The notes: generated by a model not told the origin, from the sequence alone. Counted from the first letter of the stretch, positions 11,701 through 21,973 are shown. The stretch is DNA of 64,000 bases from Pohlia nutans (GCA_022496805.1 CM040092.1:16758113-16822112); one strand, 5' to 3'. Translations and numbers: made by a program.

Positions 11701-12195
11701 CAAGATCGCTACAAAGACGCCGCAGATAAACTTAGAAAGGAATCACCGTCATTCCTAATTGGCGACAAAGTATGACTTATTCGGCGCAATATCAAGACTA
11801 CAAGACCATGTGATAAGTTGGACTATCGTCGATTAGGACCATTCTTTATTCAGCAACAAGTCAATTCGGTGGCTTTTCGGTTGGACCTACTAGCATCTAT
11901 GAAGGTACATCTTGTTTTTCATGTGTCACTGTTAGAGCCATACAAAGAGTCAAATATACCAGGAAGAAAGCAACCACCACCGCCCAGCATTGAAGTTGAT
12001 CCCCACGAGGAATATGAAGTTGAAAAAGTACTTGATTCGCGGCGAAGACGAGGCAAATTAGAATATCTTATACACTGGCGTGGTTACGACATCAATGAAC
12101 GGACGTGGGAACCATCAATAAATGTCGTTGGCGCGCCTCAAAAGGTACAGGAATTTCATCAACGTTATCCTGATAAGCCACGACCTATTCGATGA
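8608..12195 (+). pseudogene. pol: pol polyprotein (PR-RT-RH-IN-chromodomain), one premature stop
   Basis: The frame is open from 8608, with the first sense region near 8611, and lies -1 to gag. Residue numbers count from 8611. Protease has LIDSGAS at about 71-77. Reverse transcriptase has FVKKKDGSLRMCVDYRG near 301 and the catalytic YLDD at about 413-416. RNase H has TDASDFALGAVLSQ near 561 and YTDHKNLEYF near 628. Integrase has an HHCC zinc region ending CDTCSRSK near 780-820 and a D,D-35,E core (MDFITDLP, VSDRGPQF, DGQTERLNQ). A chromodomain ([11 protein letters not shown] with YLIHWRGY, then TWEP) lies at about 12010-12130. TGA at 11773-11775 interrupts the frame where the family usually has Trp, fitting a G-to-A change. 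The frame then continues unbroken to the stop at 12193. The chromodomain is thought to steer integration to marked chromatin. Confidence 0.93.
8680..8748 (+). promoter_or_regulatory. Candidate -1 ribosomal frameshift site between gag and pol
   Basis: In the gag frame, codons TCA AAA AAC at 8678-8686 contain the canonical slippery heptamer A_AAA_AAC. A -1 slip there enters the pol frame, which is open from 8608. The gag stop is 19 nt downstream. GAAGAGACC at 8687-8695 is a perfect inverted complement of GGTCTCTTC at 8740-8748. A second partial partner, AGAGACC, is at 8706-8712, so a stem could stall the ribosome. The stem begins directly after the heptamer, closer than the usual 5-9 nt, so the exact stimulator is uncertain. 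Confidence 0.6.
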
Positions 12196-12229
12196 TAACT
12201 TCAACAAGAAGCTCTTCCATTGAGAGCTG

Positions 12230-12238
12230 TATATAAAG
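12230..12238 (+). promoter_or_regulatory. Internal TATA box upstream of the third ORF
   Basis: TATATAAAG lies 35 bp after the pol stop and about 76 bp before the ATG at 12314. A start about 30 bp downstream would give a CA- and CT-rich leader of roughly 45-50 nt, typical of plant mRNAs. It may drive a separate transcript of the downstream ORF. Confidence 0.45.
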
Positions 12239-12313
12239 AGGGGAGAGCAATCAAAGAGCAACACAGCTCTCAACCTCAGAAACATCTTCTCTTGTACTTC
12301 TTTTCTTCTCAAT

Positions 12314-12757
12314 ATGTCTAATTGGAAGGTATTCCAAGACTCTTTAGATTCTGAATCGCAACCGGAGTCTGAGCGTGAGCTGTCTTTATCACAATTGCCG
12401 AACCTGCCTGCAGATCCTTTGCCACCACAAGAGCCTCGAAACGAAGCTGGACCTTCTCAACAACGAAGACGGCCTCGAAATGAAGAACCTCTTGAACCAC
12501 GGCAACGTCGAAAAATACCTAGTAGCAGATCGTTGGTGATTGTCATCGAAGTAGAACCTGCTTTTAAAGGTCGCCCGGAAGCAGTATTTGAAGGACTTTT
12601 TTGCAACGAAGAAACAGAAGTCCAAGCATGGTCTCAAGTAGCGGGCGTCGGTCACTATCGCTGGTTGCAAGGGCCCTTAAACCACTTAACTCGCGCTAGA
12701 CAACTTGAGTATGTTGGAGAAACCATGAGACATATTTTTGATTTTCTTCGCCTCTGA
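12314..12757 (+). CDS. Extra ORF downstream of pol, unknown function (147 aa)
   Basis: An intact ATG-to-TGA ORF lies between pol and the polypurine tract, the position where envelope-like or accessory ORFs occur. The protein has an acidic, Ser/Pro/Glu-rich N-terminal third, then an Arg-rich basic patch (about residues 50-67), then a more ordered C-terminal half with aromatic residues (GLFCNEE, WSQVAGVGHYRWLQGP). There is no signal peptide, membrane segment or zinc motif, so it does not look like an envelope protein. It is the only ORF of the element without a stop, which suggests selection, recent capture or chance. A TATA box at 12230 could give it its own mRNA. I do not recognise the family. 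Confidence 0.55.
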   Translation: MSNWKVFQDSLDSESQPESERELSLSQLPNLPADPLPPQEPRNEAGPSQQRRRPRNEEPLEPRQRRKIPSSRSLVIVIEVEPAFKGRPEAVFEGLFCNEETEVQAWSQVAGVGHYRWLQGPLNHLTRARQLEYVGETMRHIFDFLRL

Positions 12758-12798
12758 TCGAGAGTCCACAACAACACTCCTCGTGAAGACTCGTCGCT

Positions 12799-12812
12799 AG
12801 AGAGGGAGGTGA
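12799..12812 (+). other. Polypurine tract
   Basis: AGAGAGGGAGGTGA lies immediately before the 3' LTR start at 12813. This is the standard plus-strand primer position and composition for Ty3/Gypsy elements. Confidence 0.85.
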
Positions 12813-13370
12813 TGTCACGGACATAGAACCTTGAGATGGGTATTGCAAAGACTAGGCCTTGAAGCCAGAGATATGTTATTGTTCAAGACTAGTTCGTGAT
12901 GGGTATTGCCGTAGTTGTCCAGAGATAAGTTATTGTCCAAACTAGTTCGTGATGGGGATTGCCGTATTGTCCAGTGATAAGTTATTGTCCAAACTAGTTC
13001 GTGATGGGTATTGCCACCGACATAGAACCTTCTAGAATATTTCTAGAAGTTCTATAGGTCCTTTGACTTTTAGGATCTTTCTAGATACTTCCTAGGGACT
13101 CTCATAGTCTCTAGGAAGCCCCTTCAAAAGCTTCCTTAGTACTAGTATATCTAGGGGACGAGATGAGGGATTCCTCACTCTCGTCAACACAAGTTTAGGA
13201 GCACCCTTGAGTGTGCCTTGTCTTGTATCTTGTTCAACTATCGATTAGTTCAATATACTTTCTTGAGAACCACTCTTGTGTACTATTGCACTTCTTGTTC
13301 TTGGGTCCTTGTTCATGTTCTTGCTCTTGTTCTCTTGTTCTCTTGTTCTTGAGTTCTTGTGTCCCTGACA
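12813..13370 (+). repeat. 3' LTR (558 bp)
   Basis: It matches the 5' LTR except for five substitutions and one extra TCTTGTTC unit near 13340. It ends TGACA, directly followed by the target duplication ATTAC. Confidence 0.95.
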
Positions 13371-13799
13371 ATTACACCTCAATTTAATTGAATACTAAAT
13401 GCATTAATTGAGGTGGAATTGGATGTAAATAGAGTGGTTTTAGGTATTTCAATGAATGAAAGTGAAGTCACAAAGTGACAATTATGACAATAAGAAGAAA
13501 TTTAGCATAGCAATCAAGTAAATCCCTTGGGTGTAAATGGGTGCAAATGGGACGGTTTAAGAAACTTTTCTATGAACTTTAGGTTGATATTGAATGATTA
13601 CGGAATATTTTTGGGATGCTCATGGCCCCCACCTAGGGACAATTTTGTATTTTCACAACAATCTACTTTGAAAAATCATAGAAATTACAATTTTTTAGAA
13701 AAAATATAATTTTACTTCCATTTTACGCTACTAAGATTTATCTTTGCCTCAACATTTTGTGACCCACACTTGGTATGTTCTCCAAGATGGTTAGATTGC
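13371..13799 (+). repeat. Host repeat B, copy 1, right half
   Basis: This continues the repeat interrupted at 6810. ATTACACCTC onward matches 49405-49660, and the part from CACCTAGGGACAATTTTG matches 49893-50070. Joining the halves restores continuity with copy 2 and confirms the retrotransposon boundaries. The ORF at 13527-13709 lies in repeat sequence and is not supported. Confidence 0.7.
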
Positions 13800-14347
13800 T
13801 TAACCCCTAAGCTCTAAAGAGACCATTTTTTGGTTGCTGCATGTTTTTAACGGGTTGCCCAGAACAAAAGACTAGGTTTTCTAAAAAATAAAAAAATATT
13901 TCATCAAGTCTAGTTTCCAACACAATTTGAATTATGTCAATCCGAGTTGGATTCCACCGGGGAGAACTTTTCAAAGTGCATAACTTCAACATTGTCTTAG
14001 TGGTATAAAAATTGCTATTTGGAAAAAGTAATGATGTTCCGTCCAACATTTCTTTTGTTTTTTTGAAGTTTACAATAGATAAACCAATTTTAACCAATTG
14101 TGCTAAATTTTAAACTCTAAAAGTGAAAATTATAATTTATACAATTTTTAGGAGGTTAATGCTTTTAAATTCATTAATAAACATATATATATATATATAT
14201 ATATTGGAAGCTTGACCGTATGGATGATTTGTAAAGATGATGCCCTACATTTTGTCTAGTGAACCAAACTTCATCAAACATATGGAAGGAACATACTATA
14301 ACCCATCTATGTTTTGCTCAATATCCTTTGGGCTTTTAGGGATTAAC
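13800..14347 (+). mobile_element. TTAA-flanked element, family A (copy A2)
   Basis: This 548-bp element has ends TTAACCCCTAAG and GGGCTTTTAGGGATTAA. The interior matches the copies at 36050 and 24640, with a stretch like GAAGTTTACAATAGATAA. It contains a TA microsatellite at about 14182-14205. The minus-strand ORF at 13807-14097 lies inside it and recurs only as repeat sequence. Confidence 0.75.
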
Positions 14348-14850
14348 CTTTAAACATTTGGCCTATGATCATAGAATCAACCTATCACTCAATTTTGCCA
14401 CTATAAATAAGATAGGAATTCATTTTTATATTTTATGTAGATGAAGTCATGTGTCTATTTCCATCAAATTTTGGTGAAATTTTGAAATTTTATACTATGA
14501 TATTTTGAAGTGATTGTAAAGAAAATTCATATCAATTACAAAATATATTCAAATAATCCAATTTTTTACCAAAGGTATAAATCTTGAGGAAGAATAGTAC
14601 AGTAAAATGAAATTCATCCGTATATCTAAACTTAGAAAAAATGTTGCACCAAGGTATTACCCACTGAACTTGTAATTCCAACAAAACACTCAATTTTTAG
14701 ACTTTTCCAAAAATTCAAAGTGGAGTAGAAACATGGCTTGGTAAGCTTCATTTTGTTAGTCAAGCTCAAAGACAATAGAACTCTTTTTCATGGTTTAGAT
14801 TTAGTTTAAGCACGAAAAAACATTAAAAAATCCAAATACACTACATGGTG
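14344..14850 (+). mobile_element. Truncated family K element (copy K2)
   Basis: It starts at the TTAA that ends A2 and its interior parallels K1 (5664-6217), for example the segments after ATTTTGAAGTGATTG and near CTCAAAGACAATAG. No closing TTAGGGGTTAA is present, so the right end is lost or too diverged. Confidence 0.45.
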
Positions 14851-15065
14851 AACCGTTTTTACAACTCTTTGTGTAATTGGACCCCATGTAAAATCCTAAA
14901 ATAGCTTGAATGACCGTGATTTAACTTGAAGAGGTGGCATGACCAACGCAAAGCCTTCACAAAAAGAATTGGATGAAAATCACTTCATCTACTGTATGAT
15001 ACTTCAGTTCATTTTGGATAATTTACATCCATCTATCAGTATATGGCTGCAATGACGTTTCAGAA

Positions 15066-15304
15066 TTAACCCCTAAAGGGCCAAGGAGCCCAAATTGGGA
15101 CTTGTGTTTTTTATAGCAATTTTGAGTAGGTCTTACGAGAATTTTTTTTGGTTCAAATTTATTTCCTTTTAGACCAACACAGACAATGCTCTTCACTCAA
15201 TCTGGTGGTACAAAATTTAGACCCACCTGAATTATCATTTTCACAATATGATAGATTGAATTTGCCATTGTAAAACTATTAATCCTTGATCCTTTAAGGG
15301 TTAA
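15066..15304 (+). mobile_element. TTAA-flanked short element, family G (copy G2)
   Basis: This 239-bp element opens TTAACCCCTAAAGGGCC and closes GATCCTTTAAGGGTTAA. A palindrome-like CCCAAATTGGG lies about 26 bp from the left end. The interior matches G1, G3 and G4. Confidence 0.75.
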
Positions 15305-15572
15305 ATGGAGGCCGTAATGGGTACGTCCAGTTTATCTTCTTACGTTTTGCAGAGCTTGAGGAGTTCTCACAAACTCCACAAGTATGGGAAGTCAATGGCC
15401 GGTCAAAGCTGTCAGACCCTCCCTGTCCTGTCTGTCTCAAGTGCCACTCCCATGCATCTATACCGTATAATATACCGTATAAGGTACGGTATATGTATTA
15501 TCTGTGCACGCTACACAATGTCTTCTGCTTGCCCTTGACTGAAGTTGGACATACTCATTACCATCCGATTAA

Positions 15573-15664
15573 CAAATTTTCCATATTACATGTATATAGA
15601 GGTGTATATTTGTGTTCTCAAATTTTCCATATTACATGTATATAGAGGTGTATATTTGTGTTCT
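15573..15664 (+). repeat. 46-bp direct tandem duplication
   Basis: The unit starting CAAATTTTCCATATTACATG occurs twice back to back (15573-15618 and 15619-15664) with no differences by eye. It is a recent local duplication without coding content. Confidence 0.9.
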
Positions 15665-15921
15665 TAAATGTGCGCTAACAATACGTTAGGGAGGAAATGG
15701 GTGTTAAGTGGTAATGGATAATTTGAGGCATCTTCAATCCTTAAAAAAAACTTCATTAACCAAAATAAATAAATTGGTGTTGGATTAGAAGGTGGACCAA
15801 TTGTTCATCTCACTTGTTCAACTCACTAATATGAAGGAGGACTGAGAGGATGGAGAGAACTATTACTTCTTCACTAGTAATTTTTTTTTTTTAAAGTTTT
15901 TTTTTGTTTTTTTGTTTTTTA

Positions 15922-15977
15922 AGTCTGATGTGGGCTACTGGGTGAGCGGCCGCGCACCCAGTAGCCCACATCAGACT
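15922..15977. repeat. Perfect 23-bp stem hairpin with GC-rich loop
   Basis: The arm 15922-15944 (AGTCTGATGTGGGCTACT then GGGTG) is exactly complementary to 15955-15977. The 10-nt loop is AGCGGCCGCG. The flanks are T-rich on the left and A-rich on the right, so the foldback extends imperfectly for tens of bases more. It may be the core of a foldback transposon or a transcribed hairpin. Confidence 0.85.
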
Positions 15978-16447
15978 AAAAATAGAAAAAAACTTTTTAA
16001 TTTTTATAAAAAATAAAGTTCTACATGAGTCCTAAAAATAATAATAAAAAATAAATAAAAATCTCTTTTGGTTTTTTTGGTTTTTCTTTTCCTTGGTTTG
16101 CGGCTGCCACAAGAGGAATGAAGAAAAAAATAGAAGAAAAAGAAGAAGACAAGAAGGAAAAGAAAATGAAGACAAGAAAAAAGACAACAAAGAAATAAGA
16201 TAAGTGAAACAAGATAAAGAGAAGATAAAAGAAAAGATGAAAGAAAAGATAAAGATAAGAATAAAAAATAAATTAAAGAATTGTTTGTTTACAATGTAAG
16301 TGGTTTGTAAAAAAGCAAAATCGTTGTTTTTTAAAGAACTTTTTGCACAAAAAAATTTAAGCAAGATTTGCTCATGAAACGAATGCACTTAGTCAAGTGC
16401 ATAAATAGCGAATTGCGTGTTGTATGCGTTACATTTAAATTAATACC

Positions 16448-16493
<46 letters not shown>

Positions 16494-17657
16494 TTCCATC
16501 CCAAAAGAAAAAATATATGATACAATATGTTATGTATACAAGTGAGTCAATGAAATATGGACATCTAATCCCTTTTGTGATTCTTATTGTCCCTAATGTA
16601 TATATGCCCTTATTGTAAATTTATTACTGGTGTCATGTTATATATTTATATTGTTAAGAAAAGCAATTCCCTACTTGTAAGTATATAATGTAATTTCAAC
16701 TTTCAATAGATACCCATATTGTGCACCTACAGGGTATAGTAGGTTAACAAAAGTGCACCCCTCGGGCCTTTACAAAAGTTTAAATAAAAGATGCATGTAA
16801 TTCACGATTAGAACTTCTTCATATCATGTCAGAAATTTGAGTTGGAAACTTTTAGAGATTATTTTATGAAAAGAATATTGATTTTCATTTTTTTTAAATA
16901 AAAATTCACTACATAGAAGGATGAAACATATGAAACAGAAACTATTTGCTAATAAACATAATACTCTAAGTGGATAGTAGAATCCGTACATTTGTGTTGA
17001 ATATATAACACGCTATGTGTGATAAGAATTGGCTATGTGTGATAAGAACTCTAGTCTTTGTACAAAAAACCAAGGCCAAAAAATTGCATCATATAGCTCT
17101 AATATATAAATTGAACGCACTGGCCTATTCAACAACTATTTCAAATGCAAGGGCATTAAGATGTAACAATGGTTCATGTTGCAACCTATGCTCTCTATAC
17201 AATGGCCAATGCAGTCCCATGCTCTCAATTCCAAAAAAATATTCAAATATCATGAGAATCAACATCGTTTGCATGTTTGTCAAATTGTGAATATTTTAAA
17301 TTCTATAAATGTCAACTTCCTTCAATTTTCGTGTACAACAATCTAAAATGATGTATACCAACATGCCAAGGAACAAAAAGTTTTTTTGAAGCTCTAAGAA
17401 AAAAATTGACAAAATTTAAAGTAGTTCCGAATTATAGCGCACAAAACCGAGTTTTAGACATGGCTAACTTTGAAATTCATTTTCTTTCAAATCACAATTG
17501 AGTTTTTCTTCAAACTTCCATAGTAATATGTTATATGTCGTATGCTACAACTTTTGCATATTCACTTTTGGACTTTGCCCATTGATGCTCATGGTATGGT
17601 TGTTTGAATGAAAAAGTTTCAAATCAATACTCAGTTTTGTTTGTCACTGTATGTATG

Positions 17658-17692
<35 letters not shown>

Positions 17693-18455
17693 AATAGATT
17701 ATTCATAATATTCCCCAAGATTTTCTTTTTTCCTATACAGAAAACTTTGGTTGAAAAAAAATTGCCGAAAAAATTGGCATTTGTTTTTAGATATAATCTC
17801 CGCTGACCTTGCCTTCTTCGTATTGTATAGAATTGAAACATGCTAGTGTCAATGGTGAAAATGTTACAAGCCATCTACACCCTGCACATCTATTTTTTGA
17901 AATTGTGAAAATCAAGTTCATTAACAAACTTTATACATTAATTTTTCTAAAGGATTCTTTGGGCTGCGCGTAAAACAAAACAAAATTTAAATTTTTTTGC
18001 AATACTTATTAAAAGCTTATGAAACAAAGCTTCCCATGTAGAGCATAGCATATAGGATTTACAATAAAAATCTTTAAAAATTACTCAAATTCAGAAAGCT
18101 ACTAGAGTGCTCAAAATGTCCTAAGGTAAACATATCCATTACCATCCATTTAACAATTCATTCCACCCTCATGTACTAACAATACACGTTTGTGTTCTAG
18201 AATGTATGCCTCCAGTACTAGGTGGTAATGTCATGGGTGCCGTGTGTCCACTTCAATCCTTAAACATCCCAAAGCCCCTTGTAGCCGTAAAGCATATTTC
18301 ATATTCGGTGGTATTTGATCAAAATAACAATTACCAAACACTTTCAGTACAAAGTAAAATGTATCAGTATATCACAATTCATATATTATACTACAATTGA
18401 ACAATTATAAGACAAAATACAGGTTGTTGAGAGGCACCCAAGAACATTTTAAGAG
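15978..18455. other. No gene recognised; microsatellites and purine-rich tract
   Basis: Positions 16120-16270 are a long A/G-rich run, and the minus-strand ORFs at 16021-16388 are its low-complexity translation. TA dinucleotide runs lie at about 16450-16485 and 17660-17690. The plus ORF at 17015-17290 has no supporting context. I see no RNA gene or domain. Confidence 0.5.
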
Positions 18456-19002
18456 TTAACCCTTTGACGCACTTGCGTCGATATAATGGATGGCGAACGG
18501 ATTGCAACCTTTCTCAACACTACATCATGTACAATTTTGCATCCATCCAAATTTCTCTTGGTTCTTGTGCTAGTTGACTATCATTTCTACGGTACAGATC
18601 TTCAAAATAAGATATTGTGATTTTTGATAAACAACGCAATTGGTTTATGTCAAGTTTCATTCTTAGTTCAAAAAGTGAGACCTTAAACATGATTTTCCAA
18701 AATAAGTAGAATCAAATAATGGAAACCATACCATCTCGTAGTACACGTTATCCCAATTTAATTACAATGATTTTAAAAAGAAATTGTGTTAATTTGAGAT
18801 TTTTAATTGAATTTGAGAGAAAACCTTGCAAAATTAATGAAAATATACTAATAAAAAAATATGATGAATCCAACCGTACAGATGTGATCTTCACATTGAC
18901 ATTTACAACTTTGCTTTGGACATAAGTCCATTTTTGTTTTTCATCAAACATTTTATAACGAATCTTTGAAAACAATGTTGAATCAGGACATTAAAGGGTT
19001 AA
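18456..19002 (+). mobile_element. TTAA-flanked element, family D (copy D1)
   Basis: The ends are TTAACCCTTTGACGCAC and GGACATTAAAGGGTTAA. A palindrome, GACGCACTTGCGTC, sits near the left end only. The second copy is at 22539-23096. TTAACCCTTT ends with TTAA duplication resemble piggyBac-type elements. It is non-coding. Confidence 0.75.
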
Positions 19003-19003
19003 C

Positions 19004-19580
19004 TTAACTCCTAACTGCCCAAGCAGGCGTTTTTGGCCTGATGTACAGATTTCATCCGTATTTTCTCATCCATCATGCACTTTTTGTGGTGTGATTTTTT
19101 TACTGAATTTTTTATGGAAAGTTAACTTCATGTATGTGTGATCTGATTGAAAAGGAAATAATTTTTGAAAAAATTATGCCTCATTTTGTGTTGTAGTGTT
19201 TCACCGAAAATCTTGAAGATTTTGGTCTAAAAGTGTTCATGAAAAAAAAAACTATTAAAATCAAGCATCCAAAAAATCTCCAAAAATCACTACACCTAAA
19301 GTACTACATTATAACCCATCACAACAAATTTCATCCACATATTGTCAATATCTTATTCGTAATTGAATTACAAAATAATTTTTTATTTTATGTTTCAAAA
19401 TTTATAAAAAAAGATTAGTGATAGTAGTCATAGATCTAACTGTATAGATAGAATCTAAAATTAAAAATGTATAACTTTTATTCATACATCAAGTTCTAAA
19501 TATTCATATTAATTGCATTTTATAATGCATCTTTGCAAAACTGCCTAAACTGGACATAGGTGAGGACGTTTAGGGGTTAA
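19004..19580 (+). mobile_element. TTAA-flanked element, family C (copy C1)
   Basis: This 577-bp element starts TTAACTCCTAACTGCCC and ends GACGTTTAGGGGTTAA. The interior matches 61551-62127 (same length) and 34902-35490, with a stretch like GATGTACAGATTTCATCC near the left end. It lies 1 bp from D1. Confidence 0.8.
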
Positions 19581-20385
19581 AGCTCCCTTGAGGGGTGAAA
19601 ATTTTATAGAGTTGAGTATGTGTTGACTGAACAGAGCTCTGGGCTGCTGTATATATTTGTGCATATTTGAAAATCTGTGACAATTAAGTGCACTTTCATC
19701 ATGTGGTTGGTTTTCTCCAAAGGAAAATTGTGTGGTACATAAGTTACCCTGGCTGCGAACTGAGATCCCAATGGATGAACCGTGATGTCATGATTTGATA
19801 CCACTGGCACCTTACATTGCTTCATCACGGGTACGATAAACACACAATTCAGGTGCTAAGGGCAAAAGTAGGCAATGACCAAAAAGAAAAATGAAAAAAT
19901 AATAATAGCAAAATGTAAGCCATGATAATTCCATGCAAGATTTGGACGATTTCTGCGACAACCCGAAATCATTTCATCCAGTGTCAGGTCCTAAATTCTT
20001 GGCAGTCGATTGAATGACATTCCTGAGCGGAAAAGGAAAGGAAAAAAAAAGAACGCAGGGGTATGATTAGATCACACCCCAGCACGACAAACTGAAGAGA
20101 GTCGAGCCGTAGTCATTTCCTTTTGATTGTCTGCCTCCAGATTCGCAATTTTAACTACCCTCGGGCCACTGCCAGTCAGCTGGATGTTTTGATGGCTATG
20201 TATTACCTCAATGCCAAGGTACCGTACCCACACAGCAGATTTGTAAAATTAAAAAAAAAAAAAAATAGTTTGATGAAATCTTATTTTGTCATGTGTCGTA
20301 TAGGCATTGGTTGTAACTAATGGCCTATTCACACTTTTGTATGCATATGAATTCCGTCCTAAATATATGTTTAATGTAAGTATAC
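19581..20385. other. No gene recognised
   Basis: This is intergenic DNA of slightly higher GC. The ORFs at 19604-19843 and 20123-20320 have no recognisable domain or promoter arrangement. The right end (about 20345-20385) belongs to a repeat also seen near 48513. Confidence 0.4.
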
Positions 20386-20620
20386 GGGGAATGGCCTGAT
20401 ATGGGTACCACTTTTACACGTCTCACATAGTGTGACTTATGTATAATTCATTTTATGTGTGCTAGAGATTCCGTCTTTGACACCATGTATATAGTTGCTG
20501 CCATGGTGCCTATAATACTCTCTAATTTTTGTAATTTTTCAATGTTTTTTTCTTACCAAAAAGATATTTCTCAAAAATCACACTATTTTGGGAGGGGGTA
20601 CCCATATCAGGCCATCACCC
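20386..20620. mobile_element. Inverted-repeat MITE with ATAC flanks
   Basis: Terminal inverted repeats of about 24 bp share the exact core GGCCTGATATGGGTACC, at 20393-20409 and as complement at 20596-20612. The element is flanked by ATAC at 20382-20385 and 20621-20624. The related locus at 48513-48560 runs on without the insert (GTAAGTGTACTTCAATATTT), which is a natural empty site. The plus ORF at 20455-20733 spans its edge and is not supported. Confidence 0.7.
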
Positions 20621-21085
20621 ATACATCAATATTTTCAGCTCTAAATATGTCTATTGTATGTATACTTTGTACGGAAATGTTTAAATTAATACTCCTTTTA
20701 TGCACTCATGTATACTTTCACAAATTAACATAGTGCACTTGTTTCATCATTACAAGAAAGGGTGGTTTTTGGGCACCAAAGAATAGTGTCAGAGTGTGGT
20801 GCTTAAAGAACAAGAACACAAAAAATAAAAAATTGAACAACTTGTTATGAATTTATATATATTATACAAGCAATCATTTCAATTGCAAGCATGGACAAAG
20901 GGTGCATAATAAAGTACTGTTTGAGTTCATAAAGGGGTTTTTTATTATTATCATAAGCATATGCATTATATTTTGATAATATAAAATTTTATTTATAAAG
21001 AAAGTTGGTTTCCACAGTTGGTAGTCTAAAATGTGATTGGAAAGTCTAAATTTAGTTTAGGCATAAAACTAAATTACCTCTTTTT
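20621..21085. other. No gene; partial CACTA-type MITE
   Basis: Positions 20755-20815 (GGGTGGTTTTTGGGCACC, then AGTGTCAGAGTGTGGTGC) match half of the CACTA-type element at 29571-29728 and lack the other half. The remainder is AT-rich without recognisable features. Confidence 0.45.
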
Positions 21086-21520
21086 CTAAGATTTCTCCTT
21101 CTTTGAAGTCTTTTCTTCAATTTTTTTTGGTGCACCATTGCACAATTCCAAAATGAGAAATAGCTTCGAAATTTTTAGTTTAGTGCCACGGCGTGTGCAA
21201 ACAAAGAGACGCTCTTTATTTACAATCCCATGCTTCTCCAAGTGGTGGAGTACACACGAGCTTTTGAGGAATAGGCGTTCGAATTTGTTGTTTTGAAGTA
21301 TGTAAATTAGTAAGCGTAGGCCGTTGGTCTTCAAGTTGGACAAGAAGACTTTCCTAAGCATGGATTTGTTGTTGGTTTTTAAAATGGCTTGAAAGAGAAG
21401 CAAGAGTGCGAGATTGCTTTTAGACTTTACTCCTCTATTAAAGAGTTTGATAAACATTTGTGCCGTGTTTCTCTCATTTTTGAGGCCTCCATTTTTTGTT
21501 AATAATGCATCAAGATCCAT
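21086..21520 (-). CDS. 144-aa protein, possible TFIIS/LW-like helical repeat fold
   Basis: A single-exon ORF with a strong start context (GCCATGG) and no repeats inside. The protein begins MDLDALLTKNGGLKNERN. It then alternates leucine-rich helices: AQMFIKLFNRG, then NLALLLLFQAIL, KVFLSNLKTNGLRLLIYIL and LHHLEKHGI. It ends in a Lys/Glu-rich tail. The pattern NGGL, then AIL, then NGL, then LE recalls the helical segment found in some plant SET-domain H3K36 methyltransferases and in TFIIS N-terminal-like folds. This is from memory and unproven. On the minus strand a TATAAAT lies at 21689-21695, followed by a pyrimidine-rich leader of about 140 nt, so it looks like a real promoter. It could be a partial retrocopy that gained a promoter. 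Confidence 0.5.
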   Translation of the reverse strand: MDLDALLTKNGGLKNERNTAQMFIKLFNRGVKSKSNLALLLLFQAILKTNNKSMLRKVFLSNLKTNGLRLLIYILQNNKFERLFLKSSCVLHHLEKHGIVNKERLFVCTRRGTKLKISKLFLILELCNGAPKKIEEKTSKKEKS

Positions 21521-21688
21521 GGCTTAAGAAATGAGAAACAATTTATTTGTGGAAAGAAAGAATGAGAAGAAAATTGTGATAGAACAATTTGGAAATGTTG
21601 ATAGAGAGTGATGTGAAAAGAGAATGGTGTGAAAAATATGAAGTAAAAGTAAATAAGATGTTTATGTAAATGATACCAATGATGAACC

Positions 21689-21695
21689 ATTTATA
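21689..21695 (-). promoter_or_regulatory. TATA box for the 144-aa ORF
   Basis: Reading the minus strand, CTATAAATGG lies about 170 bp upstream of the ATG. The intervening 5' leader is rich in C and T (CACATCACTCTC and CATTTC-type stretches), as in plant leaders. Confidence 0.45.
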
Positions 21696-21973
21696 GAAAT
21701 GAAGGAAAAAAAAGTAAAAGTTGGAAAATGTAAAAGTTGAAAAATGTAAAAGTGAATTGCCAAATAGAAAAAAGTAGACGTAAAAAATATAAAAGAAAGA
21801 TAATCTTTAAAATAAGATAATATAAAAATAATAATGTAAAAGATAAAAATATGAAATGATATTTTAGCAAATGAGTAATTGGATGAATGGCTAAATATAT
21901 GGTTGAATGACTAAAATGCTTCAAAAATAAACAAATTGAGTTGAAATGTCATATTGTAGTAAATATGGATGCT

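Larger units (their letters stand above)
6811..13370 (+). mobile_element. Complete Ty3/Gypsy chromovirus LTR retrotransposon
   Basis: The element is 6560 bp with two LTRs starting TGTCACGGAC and ending TGATA (5') or TGACA (3'). It is flanked by a 5-bp target duplication, ATTAC, at 6806-6810 and 13371-13375. Internal order is leader with hairpins, gag, pol (protease, reverse transcriptase, RNase H, integrase, chromodomain), an extra ORF, and a polypurine tract. The chromodomain and domain order place it in the chromovirus lineage. The pol sequence type recalls Tcn1-like chromoviruses of fungi and non-seed plants, which is an inference. The LTRs differ at 5 of about 550 aligned bases plus one 8-bp indel, so insertion is fairly recent. 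Even so, gag carries three in-frame TGA codons and pol one, so this copy cannot make intact proteins. Confidence 0.97.

Noticed and set aside
16021..16388. Two overlapping minus-strand ORFs of 63 and 118 aa
   Set aside because: They translate a long A/G-rich tract into Phe/Ser/Leu runs, so this is low-complexity composition rather than a gene.
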